Of a stretch of DNA of 64,000 bases, positions 22,795-31,706 are shown piece by piece. Each line of letters begins with the position of its first letter. Positions within the stretch are counted from its first letter, which is position 1. The DNA is taken from the NCBI GenBank assembly GCA_052061695.1, contig JBPZEY010000002.1. The stretch is one strand, 5' to 3'. The DNA is from Alkalicoccus luteus. GTDB lineage: Bacteria > Bacillota > Bacilli > Bacillales > Salisediminibacteriaceae. The position numbers and the translations under genes are program-made. The notes under the pieces are model-generated. The model ran no database searches, had not been told where the DNA came from, and worked only from the letters and a program-made list of their open reading frames with translations.

Positions 22795-23694
22795 TTAACG
22801 AATGCTGCTTCTGGAAGCAATGACCGCCATATAGCTTAGCGATCCGAATAAAAGGCTGACAATCACAGCGTGTGCCATAGTCGCGTAGAGCGTAAATCCA
22901 GTGAAAATAACGACAGCTCCACTGGCAACCTGAGCAGTAATAAACATCATCGTGAGTACGCCGCTGTATAACAAAGGTTTGTTATTGAGGTGTGATTTTA
23001 ACAACCTGAAAAACATCATCAGAATGGTGATAAAGAGCAGTCCTGCTGCAACTCGATGTCCAAATTGAATACCGGTGCTTCCTGTAAGAGACGGAATCAG
23101 AATGCCGTTACACAGCGGCCAACCTGCACAGGCACCGCCTGAACCTGTATGTTTGACATATGCTCCAGTATAGACCACAGCATATGCGAAAATTAAATTA
23201 CCGATCAGCGACCATCTTAAGCCTTTTGTAATTAAAGGCTTGGTTAAAGAAGCGGGCTTGCCATCTTCGAACGCCAAAATAGTCAGCAGCAGGACACTGG
23301 CAAATGAGATGAGGGAAAAACCAAAATGAAGCGCCATGACCGCGTCAGATTGTCCCCACACGACGGCAGCCGCACCAAGCAGTCCCTGAAAAATAATAAA
23401 TGTTACCGCAAGAAATGCAAACAGCTTCGTCTCTCTTAAATGTCCAATAGTGCGCCAGCTCCAAATGCTGAGAGCAATAACCATTATGCCAAGTATTCCG
23501 GATACGAGCCGGTGCGTGTATTCAATTAACGTTTCTACAGCTGGATTTTCAGGAATCAGCTGTCCGTAACAAAGCGGCCATTCGGGACCGCAGGCGTCGC
23601 CTGAACCGGTTTGAGTAACGAGAGCGCCTTGGATAATAACGAGAAGCATTCCAAGAGTGGTAATGATTCCAAAAAACTTTAACATGCGATGCAT
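22795..23694 (-). CDS. ctaA: Heme A synthase
   Basis: 299 residues with eight membrane segments. It oxidises heme O to heme A for the caa3 oxidase. Both Cys pairs of the Bacillus type are visible, in DACGPEWPLCYG near residue 44 and GACAGWPLCNG in the second half, along with conserved His residues (EYTHR, ALHFG, QFGHR). The start MHRMLKFFG at 23694 has GACGGTGA upstream; a longer frame to 23775 adds an unlikely basic extension. Divergent from ctaB as in B. subtilis. Confidence 0.92.
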   Translation of the reverse strand: MHRMLKFFGIITTLGMLLVIIQGALVTQTGSGDACGPEWPLCYGQLIPENPAVETLIEYTHRLVSGILGIMVIALSIWSWRTIGHLRETKLFAFLAVTFIIFQGLLGAAAVVWGQSDAVMALHFGFSLISFASVLLLTILAFEDGKPASLTKPLITKGLRWSLIGNLIFAYAVVYTGAYVKHTGSGGACAGWPLCNGILIPSLTGSTGIQFGHRVAAGLLFITILMMFFRLLKSHLNNKPLLYSGVLTMMFITAQVASGAVVIFTGFTLYATMAHAVIVSLLFGSLSYMAVIASRSSIR

Positions 23695-23857
23695 GGTGTT
23701 CACCGTCTTTCCAATACAAAAATAAACAGCCACTTTGCTATGTCGGAATAATAAATTAGCGCGGCAGCCTAGCACATTCCTGTCTATCTTATCAAAATGA
23801 GGCCCTTAACAGGTAGCTTTCTTTCATAATAAATCAAATTATTAGCGATAAAATCAA

Positions 23858-23878
23858 TTTCACATAATTGTCACAAAG
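23858..23878 (-). promoter_or_regulatory. ResD-like boxes upstream of ctaA
   Basis: On the minus strand CTTTGTGACA and TTATGTGAAA form a tandem pair about 11 bases apart, each close to the ResD consensus TTTGTGAAT. B. subtilis ctaA is controlled by ResD from this region. Supported by resemblance only. Confidence 0.4.
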
Positions 23879-23880
23879 CA

Positions 23881-23946
23881 TGTGATAGATATAGTAACAA
23901 CTAAAAAATGTGATGAAAAAGAATAGGCGTTCCTTTATAATGTGAT
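23881..23946 (+). promoter_or_regulatory. Three TGTGAT motifs in the ctaA-ctaB intergenic region
   Basis: TGTGAT occurs at 23881, 23909 and 23941, about three DNA turns apart. Together with the boxes at 23858-23878 they suggest a shared regulator (ResD or an Fnr/Crp-like protein) for the divergent ctaA and ctaB promoters. No clear sigma-A promoter was found in this 390-bp gap. Confidence 0.3.
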
Positions 23947-24084
23947 ATGAACGGTGCAAACTGTCATCTTTTTTGTTATGCGTACGTTTTCAGCTTAACG
24001 AGCTGAAGCCGGACAGCATCTTGCATTCTTATTCTTTTTTTAGCGGATGCAGAAAAGGTGGCCAATACAGGGGGTGAACTAAAG

Positions 24085-25014
24085 ATGAGTAAACTCAATG
24101 CAATTTCTTCAGCGGAGTCTGTGGCTGGTATAAAGGAATCAACAGAGTCAGCCGTTACGTGGAGAGACTATGTATCGATTTCAAAAACGGGTATTGTAAT
24201 GTCCAATCTGATTACCGTGTTTGCAGGTCTCTATCTGGCTGCCTATTACACAGGGGCAACGCTTGCCGAAAGCTTCCTGCCTGCGTTAATGGCTGTAGCT
24301 GGATCCGCGTTGATCATTGCCGGTGGATGTGCGCTGAATAACTATATTGACCGGGATATTGATCACTTAATGGAGCGGACGAAAGACAGGCCTACTGTCA
24401 GCGGCAGGCTGACTGGAAAGCAGACGCTTACATATGGTCTAGCACTATCAATCGCCGGTACCGCGGCTCTTGCAGCGGCTTCATTAACAGCTGCTATGAT
24501 CGGGGCTGCCGGTCTTATCATTTACGTTGTTCTTTATACAATGTGGACGAAACGGACGACGACGCTGAACACGATTGTTGGAAGCTTCGCCGGTGCTGTT
24601 CCACCGTTGATCGGGTGGGCAGCGATTGACCCTGGTCTCCATCCATATGCCTGGACGCTGTTTCTGATTATGTTTATCTGGCAGCCGCCGCACTTTCTGG
24701 CGCTGGCGATGCGCCGAAAAGATGAATATAAAGCGGCAGGTATTCCTATGCTGCCGGTAGTGGCTGGCAATGCATTAACAAAACGTCAAATCATCTGGTA
24801 CGTAGCCGCACTGATTCCAGTTTCGCTTTTGATAGCTGATTTTGGAATTATCTACACAGCTGCTGCCGTCATGTTAGGCGGAGGATGGCTTGTTTACGGC
24901 CTGATCGGGCTGCGGACGAAAGATGACATGAAGTGGGCAACCGGTATGTTCATCTACTCCCTGAATTATCTCACGATCATGTTTGTGCTGATGGTTCTTG
25001 TACACATGTTCTAA
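24085..25014 (+). CDS. ctaB: Protoheme IX farnesyltransferase (heme O synthase)
   Basis: 309 residues, UbiA superfamily, about nine membrane segments. The prenyl-diphosphate motif NNYIDRDIDHLMERTKDRP is complete, and the second motif region (TMWTKRTTTLNT) is present. It converts heme B to heme O, the substrate of CtaA. The start MSKLNAI at 24085 follows GGGGGTGA; a GTG start at 24058 is poorer. First gene of ctaBCDEF. Confidence 0.94.
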   Translation: MSKLNAISSAESVAGIKESTESAVTWRDYVSISKTGIVMSNLITVFAGLYLAAYYTGATLAESFLPALMAVAGSALIIAGGCALNNYIDRDIDHLMERTKDRPTVSGRLTGKQTLTYGLALSIAGTAALAAASLTAAMIGAAGLIIYVVLYTMWTKRTTTLNTIVGSFAGAVPPLIGWAAIDPGLHPYAWTLFLIMFIWQPPHFLALAMRRKDEYKAAGIPMLPVVAGNALTKRQIIWYVAALIPVSLLIADFGIIYTAAAVMLGGGWLVYGLIGLRTKDDMKWATGMFIYSLNYLTIMFVLMVLVHMF

Positions 25015-25045
25015 AACTGGAAAAGAAAGCGGGGGTTATGACGCG

Positions 25046-26107
25046 ATGAAGCACATGCTAAAACTGCTTCCATTCTCACTTATTCTGCTGCTGGCAGGAT
25101 GCGGCATGGAAAATCTCTCCGCACTGGATCCGCGAGGACCGGTTGCCGAGATGCAGCTGTCTCTCATTCAGCTGTCACTTTACATCATGATATTTGTTAT
25201 TGTGATCGTGTTTTCCATCTACGCATTTGTACTTATCCGCTTCCGTGAACGACCGGGTGATACCCATATCCCTAAGCAGGTTCACGGGAACAGGACGCTT
25301 GAATTTATCTGGACGACAATTCCAATCTTACTGCTGCTTCTTTTGGCAATTCCGAACGTTATGGATACGTTTACACTTGCAGATACCGGTATTCCGGATG
25401 AGGGTGTAGATGAAGAGCTGCTGGATGAAGACGAAGAGGTAGAAGATTACGTGGTAATTGAAGCCCACGGGCATCAATTCTGGTGGGAATTTATCTATCC
25501 TGAGCTAGGTGTAAACGCCGGGCAGGACATGTATATCCCAACAGACACGCGAGTTATCGTTGAACTCGAAGCAAGTGATGTTATTCATTCCTTCTGGGTG
25601 CCGGCACTTGCTGGTAAGCAGGATAACGTACCGGGAATTACAAACGATCTTTGGTTTGAAGCACCTGAAGAAGGAATTTACATGGGTAAATGTACAGAAA
25701 TCTGCGGTCCGTCTCACTGGCTTATGGATTTCAAAGTCGTAGCTGTAGACCCTGATACATTTGACTCGTGGGCTGAAACAATGGCTGAACCTCCGGAAGA
25801 GCAGCTTGAGCCGGAAGGCGAAGTAGCGGTGGAAGGCCGTGACATCTTCGTAGAAAACTGTATTGCCTGTCACGCAATCGGTGATGAAGGTGGTAATACA
25901 GGGCCTAACTTCACGAATTACAGCGAACGAACAGTTGTAGCCGGCTTCCTTGAGTACTCGGATGACAATCTGCACGACTGGATCCGTGATCCTGATTCGC
26001 TCAAGCCGGGTAACGAAATGCCTGGATTCGGAGAAGAAGCCATCTCAGATGATGAAATGGATGCGCTGATTGAGTATATCAATACCCTGTCAGTGCTCGA
26101 TGAATAA
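25046..26107 (+). CDS. ctaC: Cytochrome caa3 oxidase subunit II with fused cytochrome c domain
   Basis: 353 residues. Lipoprotein signal with LAGC (Cys 19), two membrane helices (about 45-65 and 90-108), then the periplasmic-side CuA domain with ligands in HSFWVP and GKCTEICGPSHWLM. A cytochrome c domain starts near 263, with heme site CIACH near 271-275 and a Met ligand in NEMPGF near 325. This fusion defines the caa3 type. An acidic stretch (DEELLDEDEEVED) precedes the CuA domain. Start at 25046 follows GGGGG. Confidence 0.95.
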   Translation: MKHMLKLLPFSLILLLAGCGMENLSALDPRGPVAEMQLSLIQLSLYIMIFVIVIVFSIYAFVLIRFRERPGDTHIPKQVHGNRTLEFIWTTIPILLLLLLAIPNVMDTFTLADTGIPDEGVDEELLDEDEEVEDYVVIEAHGHQFWWEFIYPELGVNAGQDMYIPTDTRVIVELEASDVIHSFWVPALAGKQDNVPGITNDLWFEAPEEGIYMGKCTEICGPSHWLMDFKVVAVDPDTFDSWAETMAEPPEEQLEPEGEVAVEGRDIFVENCIACHAIGDEGGNTGPNFTNYSERTVVAGFLEYSDDNLHDWIRDPDSLKPGNEMPGFGEEAISDDEMDALIEYINTLSVLDE

Positions 26108-26135
26108 CGCTTGAATAAAAGGGAGGTTACTATTC

Positions 26136-27971
26136 GTGGCGAACAGCTCACCTGCCAAAAAGAGCGTTCTCTGGGACTGGCTTACTACAGTCGACCATAA
26201 GAAAATCGGTATCATGTATTTTCTTGCGGGTCTTTTCTTCTTCGCTGTAGCAGGGCTGGAAGCGATTTTAATGCGCATCCAGCTCATGTTCCCGGAAATG
26301 AGCTTTTTAGGCGAACAAACATATAATGAATTATTAACCATGCACGGGACGACGATGCTCTTCCTTGCAGCAATGCCATTATTCTTTGGTTTTATGAACT
26401 TTGTTGTACCGCTTCAAATAGGAGCGAGAGACGTTGCATTTCCTTTCATCAACTCTCTTGGTTTCTGGCTGTTCCTGTTCGGGGGAATTATCCTGAACGT
26501 CAGCTGGTTTACAGGCGGTGCACCTGATGCAGCCTGGACATCGTATGTTCCGCTGTCGTCTGATTCACCCGGTCATGGGGTCGACTATTATGTAATGGGT
26601 CTTCAGGTCAGCGGTGCCGGTACACTCATGTCGGGGATTAACTTCCTCGTTACGATTGTTAACATGCGTGCTCCTGGTATGAGCATGATGAGAATGCCGC
26701 TGTTTACATGGAGTACATTTGTGACATCCATGCTGATTCTGTTTGCATTCCCTGCTCTTACTGTTGGGCTTCTGCTGCTCATGTTAGACAGGATATTCGG
26801 CGGGGCCTTCTTCGATGTTGCCATGGGTGGTAACGTCGTTATCTGGCAGCACTTATTCTGGATCTTCGGACACCCGGAAGTGTACATTCTTATTTTACCG
26901 GCATTCGGTATCTTCTCAGAGGTTATTTCAACATTTGCGAAAAAGCGATTGTTCGGATACTCTGCGATGGTCTTTGCAACGCTCATCATCGGTTTCCTCG
27001 GATTCATGGTATGGGCGCATCACATGTTTACCGTTGGTATGGGGCCGGTTGCGAATGCGATTTTTGCTGTAGCAACGATGGCTATTGCAGTACCGACTGG
27101 TATTAAAATCTTTAACTGGCTTCTGACATTATGGGGCGGACGAATCCGCTTTACGGTTGCCAATCTGTTTGCTCTCGCCTTCATCCCATCCTTTGTTATG
27201 GGCGGGGTTACGGGCGTCATGCTTGCAACAAGTGCTGCGAACTACCAGTTCCATGACACATACTTCGTTGTGGCACACTTCCACTATGTCATTATTGGTG
27301 GTTCTGTATTCGGTATTTTCGCAGGAACATTCTACTGGTGGCCGAAGATGTTTGGCTATCGCCTTAGCGAAGCTCTAGGAAAGTGGTTCTTCTGGTTATT
27401 CCTGATTGGCTTCCACATGACGTTCTTCGTGCAGCACTTCCTTGGTCTGATGGGGATGCCGCGCCGAGTGGCATCATACCTGGATGGTCAGAATCTTAAC
27501 GACCTGAACTTCATCTCAACAATGGGTGCCTTCATGATGGGAACAGCGTTTATTCTTCTTGTTATCAACGTGCTGATTTCCAGAAAAAACACGGACAATA
27601 CTCAAGATCCTTGGGACGGGCGCACGCTGGAATGGGCAACTACTTCTCCAGTACAGGAGTACAACTTTGCTCAGACACCGCTCGTCAGAGATCTTGATGC
27701 ATTTTTCTACGAGAAAATGAATGGGGACGGCCGTATGAAAGCGGCGGAGCCATTAGGTGATATTCACATGCCAAACGGTTCAATTCTGCCGATCTTTATT
27801 GCACTGGGACTTTCCATTGCGAGCTTTGGCGTCATCTATTATTCATGGCCGGTCATTATTGGCGGTCTAGTCGTTACATTCTTCACGATGATGCTCCGCT
27901 CAGTTATTGAAGATCATGGCTATAACATCCCTGTTTCTGAAATTACCGGCGAAAAGGGGGAGGACAAATAA
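26136..27971 (+). CDS. ctaD: Cytochrome caa3 oxidase subunit I
   Basis: 611 residues, 12 or more membrane helices; the heme-copper catalytic subunit. Low-spin heme His in TMHGTTM, CuB ligands in GHPEVY and AHHMFT, and the heme a3 region HDTYFVVAHFHYV are intact. D-channel Asp is in GARDVAFP. The Glu of GHPEVY is present, so it is an ordinary A-type proton pump. GTG start after GGGAGG. Confidence 0.96.
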   Translation: MANSSPAKKSVLWDWLTTVDHKKIGIMYFLAGLFFFAVAGLEAILMRIQLMFPEMSFLGEQTYNELLTMHGTTMLFLAAMPLFFGFMNFVVPLQIGARDVAFPFINSLGFWLFLFGGIILNVSWFTGGAPDAAWTSYVPLSSDSPGHGVDYYVMGLQVSGAGTLMSGINFLVTIVNMRAPGMSMMRMPLFTWSTFVTSMLILFAFPALTVGLLLLMLDRIFGGAFFDVAMGGNVVIWQHLFWIFGHPEVYILILPAFGIFSEVISTFAKKRLFGYSAMVFATLIIGFLGFMVWAHHMFTVGMGPVANAIFAVATMAIAVPTGIKIFNWLLTLWGGRIRFTVANLFALAFIPSFVMGGVTGVMLATSAANYQFHDTYFVVAHFHYVIIGGSVFGIFAGTFYWWPKMFGYRLSEALGKWFFWLFLIGFHMTFFVQHFLGLMGMPRRVASYLDGQNLNDLNFISTMGAFMMGTAFILLVINVLISRKNTDNTQDPWDGRTLEWATTSPVQEYNFAQTPLVRDLDAFFYEKMNGDGRMKAAEPLGDIHMPNGSILPIFIALGLSIASFGVIYYSWPVIIGGLVVTFFTMMLRSVIEDHGYNIPVSEITGEKGEDK

Positions 27972-28594
27972 TGGCTGATAATCAAGTAGTGGAGCCACAG
28001 GTTCTTCCGCCGAATCCCGAAAAAGCGACGCTGGAAGGCCGAAACAAGTTTTTAGGTTTTTGGTTTTTCCTTGGTGGGGAGACGGTTCTCTTCGGCTCCC
28101 TCTTCGGAACCTATCTCGGTCTGCGTACAAGCACCGAGGGAGGTCCTGGACCAAGCGAACTTTTCCACCTCGATCTCGTTTTTATTATGACGATGATCCT
28201 GTTAACAAGCTCACTTACGAGTGTGTTTGCCATCATCAATATGAAGCGGGGTAATTTTAACAAGCTTTTAATCTGGATGTGGGCAACTGTAGCACTCGGT
28301 GTTGCATTCCTTTCATTTGAGATTTATGAGTTCTACGATTATTATTTTAATTACGGACTCGGCTTTACTGTAAGTGCTTTTGCGTCCTCCTTCTATACAC
28401 TGGTTGGTACGCACGGCGCGCACGTGGCGTTCGGTGTTGGCTGGATCACAACGCTTTTGATCCGCTACCGTAAAGCAGGCATTACGCTTGCGAACGCACC
28501 TAAGTTTTACACAGCGGTCCTTTACTGGCACTTTATCGATGTCGTATGGGTTTTCATCTTCACCGTTGTTTATCTTCTTGGAGCAGGGGGTTGA
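27971..28594 (+). CDS. ctaE: Cytochrome caa3 oxidase subunit III
   Basis: 207 residues, five membrane helices, with the family's conserved ALYWHFIDVVWVFIF-type end (VLYWHFIDVVWVF). Its ATG shares one base with the ctaD stop codon. Confidence 0.94.
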   Translation: MADNQVVEPQVLPPNPEKATLEGRNKFLGFWFFLGGETVLFGSLFGTYLGLRTSTEGGPGPSELFHLDLVFIMTMILLTSSLTSVFAIINMKRGNFNKLLIWMWATVALGVAFLSFEIYEFYDYYFNYGLGFTVSAFASSFYTLVGTHGAHVAFGVGWITTLLIRYRKAGITLANAPKFYTAVLYWHFIDVVWVFIFTVVYLLGAGG

Positions 28595-28598
28595 TTAA

Positions 28599-28943
28599 AT
28601 GGCACATGTAGATCCAAGTGCTCCGTTGGAAGGCAGACCTTCCAAGGAGACTGAACGGAAGCTGAAACGCGAATCTCGCACGCAGATTGTTTCATTCGTG
28701 TTTATGATTTTCATCACGTCAACGGCATTTCTAACGATTGCCAGCGACGCTATTCCTACAGGATTCGCAATTCCATTTATCCTTCTGCTGGCAGCAGTTC
28801 AAGTCGTCATGCAGCTTTACTACTTCATGCACATGAACGGCAAAGGCACCGGCTGGGTAAATGCAATGATCTGGTCCGGGCTATTCGTTGCTGCTATGAC
28901 AGTGGCTGCTCTTATGCTGCTTATCGGTATTGTGAAATACTAG
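28599..28943 (+). CDS. ctaF: Cytochrome caa3 oxidase subunit IV
   Basis: 114 residues: a charged N-terminal segment, then three membrane helices; FYFMHMNGKG-like motif (YYFMHMNGKG). It stabilises the oxidase. Four bases follow the ctaE stop; a strong terminator ends the operon. B. subtilis ctaG, which would come next, is absent. Confidence 0.92.
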   Translation: MAHVDPSAPLEGRPSKETERKLKRESRTQIVSFVFMIFITSTAFLTIASDAIPTGFAIPFILLLAAVQVVMQLYYFMHMNGKGTGWVNAMIWSGLFVAAMTVAALMLLIGIVKY

Positions 28944-28957
28944 TTTTCACATTCAGG

Positions 28958-28991
28958 AGAGCGTGCCGCTACAAGCGGCACGCTCTTTCTT
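28958..28991 (+). terminator. Terminator of ctaBCDEF
   Basis: AGAGCGTGCCGC and GCGGCACGCTCT, 12 perfect pairs, then TTTCTT. Confidence 0.9.
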
Positions 28992-29044
28992 AAGCGTCTG
29001 CTCGGCAGCAGCTAGACATGTTTATCTTTGGAAGGAGCAGGCTG

Positions 29045-29509
29045 ATGGCAACATTTTTACCATTTGTAAGTACCATTTTTATTGCACTGAGTGCCGTATT
29101 TGTAGCGGTAGGCTGGATACTGGCCGCCCAGCGACGCATTGCCGCGCACCAGACTGTCATGTTTTGGGCAGCCGTCCTTGCAGTCATCTTTTTTATTACG
29201 TATCTGTCGAAAACGTTCTTTATCGGTTCCACCTCTTTTGGAGGACCAGACAGCGTGGCCCTATACTATACAGTGTTTTTGTTGTTTCACATTACGATGG
29301 CGACGATTGCAGCTGTTCTCGGTATTATTCAGCTGATTTCCGGGTATCGGGACAACCGGCGGCTTCACCGTAAACTTGGGCCCGTTACTTCCTTAATTTG
29401 GTTTGTATCAGCATCTACTGGGATTGCGGTGTATCTGCTGCTTTATGTGATCTATCCTCCTGGAGAGACCACAAGGCTGTTTGATGCAATCCTCGGAATC
29501 GTTATTTAG
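29045..29509 (+). CDS. ctaM: CtaM (DUF420) membrane protein, cytochrome oxidase assembly
   Basis: 154 residues with four membrane helices and two His residues inside them (AAHQTVM, FHITMAT). The family includes B. subtilis YozB and Staphylococcus aureus CtaM, which is needed for heme-A oxidase activity. The ATG at 29045 has GGAAGGAG upstream. It follows the oxidase operon after the terminator, in the place where ctaG is found in B. subtilis. Confidence 0.82.
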   Translation: MATFLPFVSTIFIALSAVFVAVGWILAAQRRIAAHQTVMFWAAVLAVIFFITYLSKTFFIGSTSFGGPDSVALYYTVFLLFHITMATIAAVLGIIQLISGYRDNRRLHRKLGPVTSLIWFVSASTGIAVYLLLYVIYPPGETTRLFDAILGIVI

Positions 29510-29510
29510 A

Positions 29511-29557
29511 AAAAACCGCCTGCCAACCGTTTTTACACGGTCAGCAGGCGGTTTTTT
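29511..29557. terminator. Bidirectional terminator between ctaM and ytvI
   Basis: AAAAACCGCCTGC and GCAGGCGGTTTTT enclose an inner ACCGT/ACGGT stem; T runs on both strands. Confidence 0.88.
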
Positions 29558-29573
29558 GCCTGAACAGCTACTG

Positions 29574-30629
29574 CTATACTTTTACATTCATTTTTATCAG
29601 TCCAGCTTCTCTGGCGCTCGTAAATAAAATAACGGTGAGCGGACCGAGAATGAATCCGATAGCGCCAAAAAGCATGAGACCAATGTACAGCGAGATCAGC
29701 GTGGCAAGCGGTGAAAGGCCGATATGATGACCCATCACTTTCGGTTCTACTGTACGGCGGATCGTAAGCAGTATAACGGCAAGCACGATCAGCTGAATGC
29801 CCATTGCCGTGTCTCCTGCAAAGAAGTGGTAAAGTGCCCATGGAGCGAGTACAACGATCGAACCAATTATCGGGATGAAGTCAATCAGCCAAATGATGAT
29901 AGACATGATAAGCGCTACTTCCGGTGCTATCAGTAGGAGACCGATAAAAGTCACGATAAATATAATAATACTCACCAAAAACTGAGCTTTAAAAAAGCCT
30001 AAAATAACATAAGAGAGGCGGGAGGTCATAAACTGGACCTTTTCTGCCGTTTCTTCTTTGAAATAGGCGTACGTTTTTTGGCGAAGCCTTGGCAAATCGA
30101 GCAAGAAGAGATAGAGCGCAATTAAATAAACGAGCAGAGAAACAATATAAGATGGAATGCTGATTATCACATTGGTTACCCAGCCGATTACGTTCATTTC
30201 CTGAAGGTTTGTTCGAAGTCCCGAGAGCAGGGTGGTTACTTCAGCATCGATCGTATCCACGATATCCTCACTCAAATGGTCGAACTGTCCACGCAGGTTT
30301 TCCAGCAAATTCATCCAGGCCAAATTAATTTCGTTGATCATCATCGGCAGGTTTTCAATAAACGCATTAAGTTGCGTCAGAGCCCTCGTCAGCAGGAAAT
30401 AAGCCAACAGAGCTATAATCGCTGTAAACAGAATGAAGACGATAAAGACCGCGAAATTACGGGATAAGCGTGTTTTCTGGTGGAGCGTCCGAACTGCCGG
30501 CGATAAAAACAATGCGGTAATAAACGCCAGGATCAGCGGTACAGATACCGGCAGAATAAAATAAAGGATCGCAGCCGCAGCAGCCACACCTAGTCCGATA
30601 AATAGATATTTTTTCAGTTGTGGGGACAA
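29574..30629 (-). CDS. ytvI: AI-2E family permease, YtvI type
   Basis: 351 residues, about seven or eight membrane helices, with the family's C-terminal GLSPLATLISLYIGLMLFG region. The amphipathic central part (about 75-150) between helices is typical. B. subtilis YtvI is annotated as a sporulation membrane protein, but its transport role is not known. It is a single gene on the minus strand, not in this place in B. subtilis. Confidence 0.78.
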   Translation of the reverse strand: MSPQLKKYLFIGLGVAAAAAILYFILPVSVPLILAFITALFLSPAVRTLHQKTRLSRNFAVFIVFILFTAIIALLAYFLLTRALTQLNAFIENLPMMINEINLAWMNLLENLRGQFDHLSEDIVDTIDAEVTTLLSGLRTNLQEMNVIGWVTNVIISIPSYIVSLLVYLIALYLFLLDLPRLRQKTYAYFKEETAEKVQFMTSRLSYVILGFFKAQFLVSIIIFIVTFIGLLLIAPEVALIMSIIIWLIDFIPIIGSIVVLAPWALYHFFAGDTAMGIQLIVLAVILLTIRRTVEPKVMGHHIGLSPLATLISLYIGLMLFGAIGFILGPLTVILFTSAREAGLIKMNVKV

Positions 30630-30668
30630 TGCTGGTCTCCTTTCCGCTTGATGAGAGTATGTATCGAT

Positions 30669-30716
30669 AAAAAAACTTCCGATCCCGTGGGCATAGCCGT
30701 CAGAGATCGAAAGTTT
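30669..30716 (-). terminator. Terminator of the YugN-like gene
   Basis: AACTT.CGATC and GATCG.AAGTT on the minus strand, followed by seven T. Confidence 0.8.
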
Positions 30717-30726
30717 CCAAGGTTGC

Positions 30727-31083
30727 TCAGCCTACTGCAGAAGCACTGAGTTTTTCACGGACCTGTTCAATCTTTTTCTTGCATTTCTCCACGATACGCT
30801 CAGGAAATACTTCGTCGTATTCAACGCCGTGTGGATAATAATGCTTGCCGAGGTAAGGCTGAAGCAGACGTACTTTGGATGACTCTTTTGGAAATTCGCC
30901 TTCGTGCACCACTCCTGGAAAACGGAAGTAGTAAACATCATCCTTTACTTCATCAAGAATCTTATAATCATACGTGCACCGTTCGTAGTCCCATTGGGCG
31001 TCAAAGCCGGCTTCTTCCATAATTTCACGGAAGTCGGCAAACGGTACAATTTTGTCTTCCAAACCTGACTGTTCAAATTTCAT
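30727..31083 (-). CDS. YugN-like family protein
   Basis: 118 residues. The family pattern is visible: an N-terminal FEQSGLEDKIVPF, central QWDYERCTYDYK, then PYLGKHYYPHG. B. subtilis has two such proteins, YugN and YlbA, and the place after the cta genes corresponds to ylbA. GGAGGG precedes the ATG. Function unknown. Confidence 0.75.
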   Translation of the reverse strand: MKFEQSGLEDKIVPFADFREIMEEAGFDAQWDYERCTYDYKILDEVKDDVYYFRFPGVVHEGEFPKESSKVRLLQPYLGKHYYPHGVEYDEVFPERIVEKCKKKIEQVREKLSASAVG

Positions 31084-31216
31084 AGTTTCCCTCCTACAGA
31101 CGATATAACTGTTCCATTACTAATCATATTATGAAATGTTTCCCGTTGCAATGAAGAGAAAAAGATTTAAATGGAAGTTCACAGAATAACCACACTTTCT
31201 GTCTGCAGACTTCCCG

Positions 31217-31225
31217 TGCTATACT
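31217..31225 (+). promoter_or_regulatory. Extended -10 promoter for ylbF-ylbG
   Basis: TG-C-TATACT, 24 bp before the ylbF start codon, with no good -35 box. Confidence 0.45.
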
Positions 31226-31248
31226 GACACTATGGAGGTGGCGCGGCC

Positions 31249-31692
31249 ATGATGATCATGACAGATATTTCGCTGGTGGAGGAAGCGCAGGACCTCAGTG
31301 AAATGATTACGCAGTCTGAGCTGTTTAACCAGTACACAGAGGCAAAGCTTGCCGTTCAATCTAACCGGGAGCTTCAAAGGCAGATCATGTCTTTTCAGGA
31401 GCTCAAAGATAAATATGAAGATGTGCAGCGTTTTGGTAAATATCACCCTGATTTCAGAACAATAACGAAGGAAGTAAGGGAATACAAGCGAAAGCTGGAT
31501 ATGCACCCCGACATCGCAGCGTTTAAAGAAGCTGAAACAGCTTTGCATGAACTTCTGAGTGAAATCAGCCTGCTGATTGCCGGGCAGGTCTCAGTTAATA
31601 TTAAGGTGCCGACCGGTAATCCGTTTTTTGATGCCCAGCAGTCTTCCTGCAGCGGCGGATGCGGATCGGGCGGCAGCTGCGGATGCGGGTAA
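31249..31692 (+). CDS. ylbF: RicF (YlbF), iron-sulfur component of the RicAFT complex
   Basis: 147 residues: a helical YlbF/YmcA domain, then a Gly-Ser-Cys-rich tail with Cys residues in SCSGGCGSGG and SCGCG that would hold a 4Fe-4S cluster. With RicA and RicT the protein adjusts RNase Y activity and, in B. subtilis, speeds the Spo0A phosphorelay, competence and biofilm formation. Its survival in a genome that seems to lack sporulation points to the RNA-maturation role. Ribosome site GGAGGTG. Confidence 0.9.
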   Translation: MMIMTDISLVEEAQDLSEMITQSELFNQYTEAKLAVQSNRELQRQIMSFQELKDKYEDVQRFGKYHPDFRTITKEVREYKRKLDMHPDIAAFKEAETALHELLSEISLLIAGQVSVNIKVPTGNPFFDAQQSSCSGGCGSGGSCGCG

Positions 31693-31706
31693 AGGAGGCC
31701 CTATAC

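Noticed and set aside
26603..27220. Minus-strand frames opposite ctaD
   Set aside because: Antisense of membrane-protein codons; no start signals, no known family.
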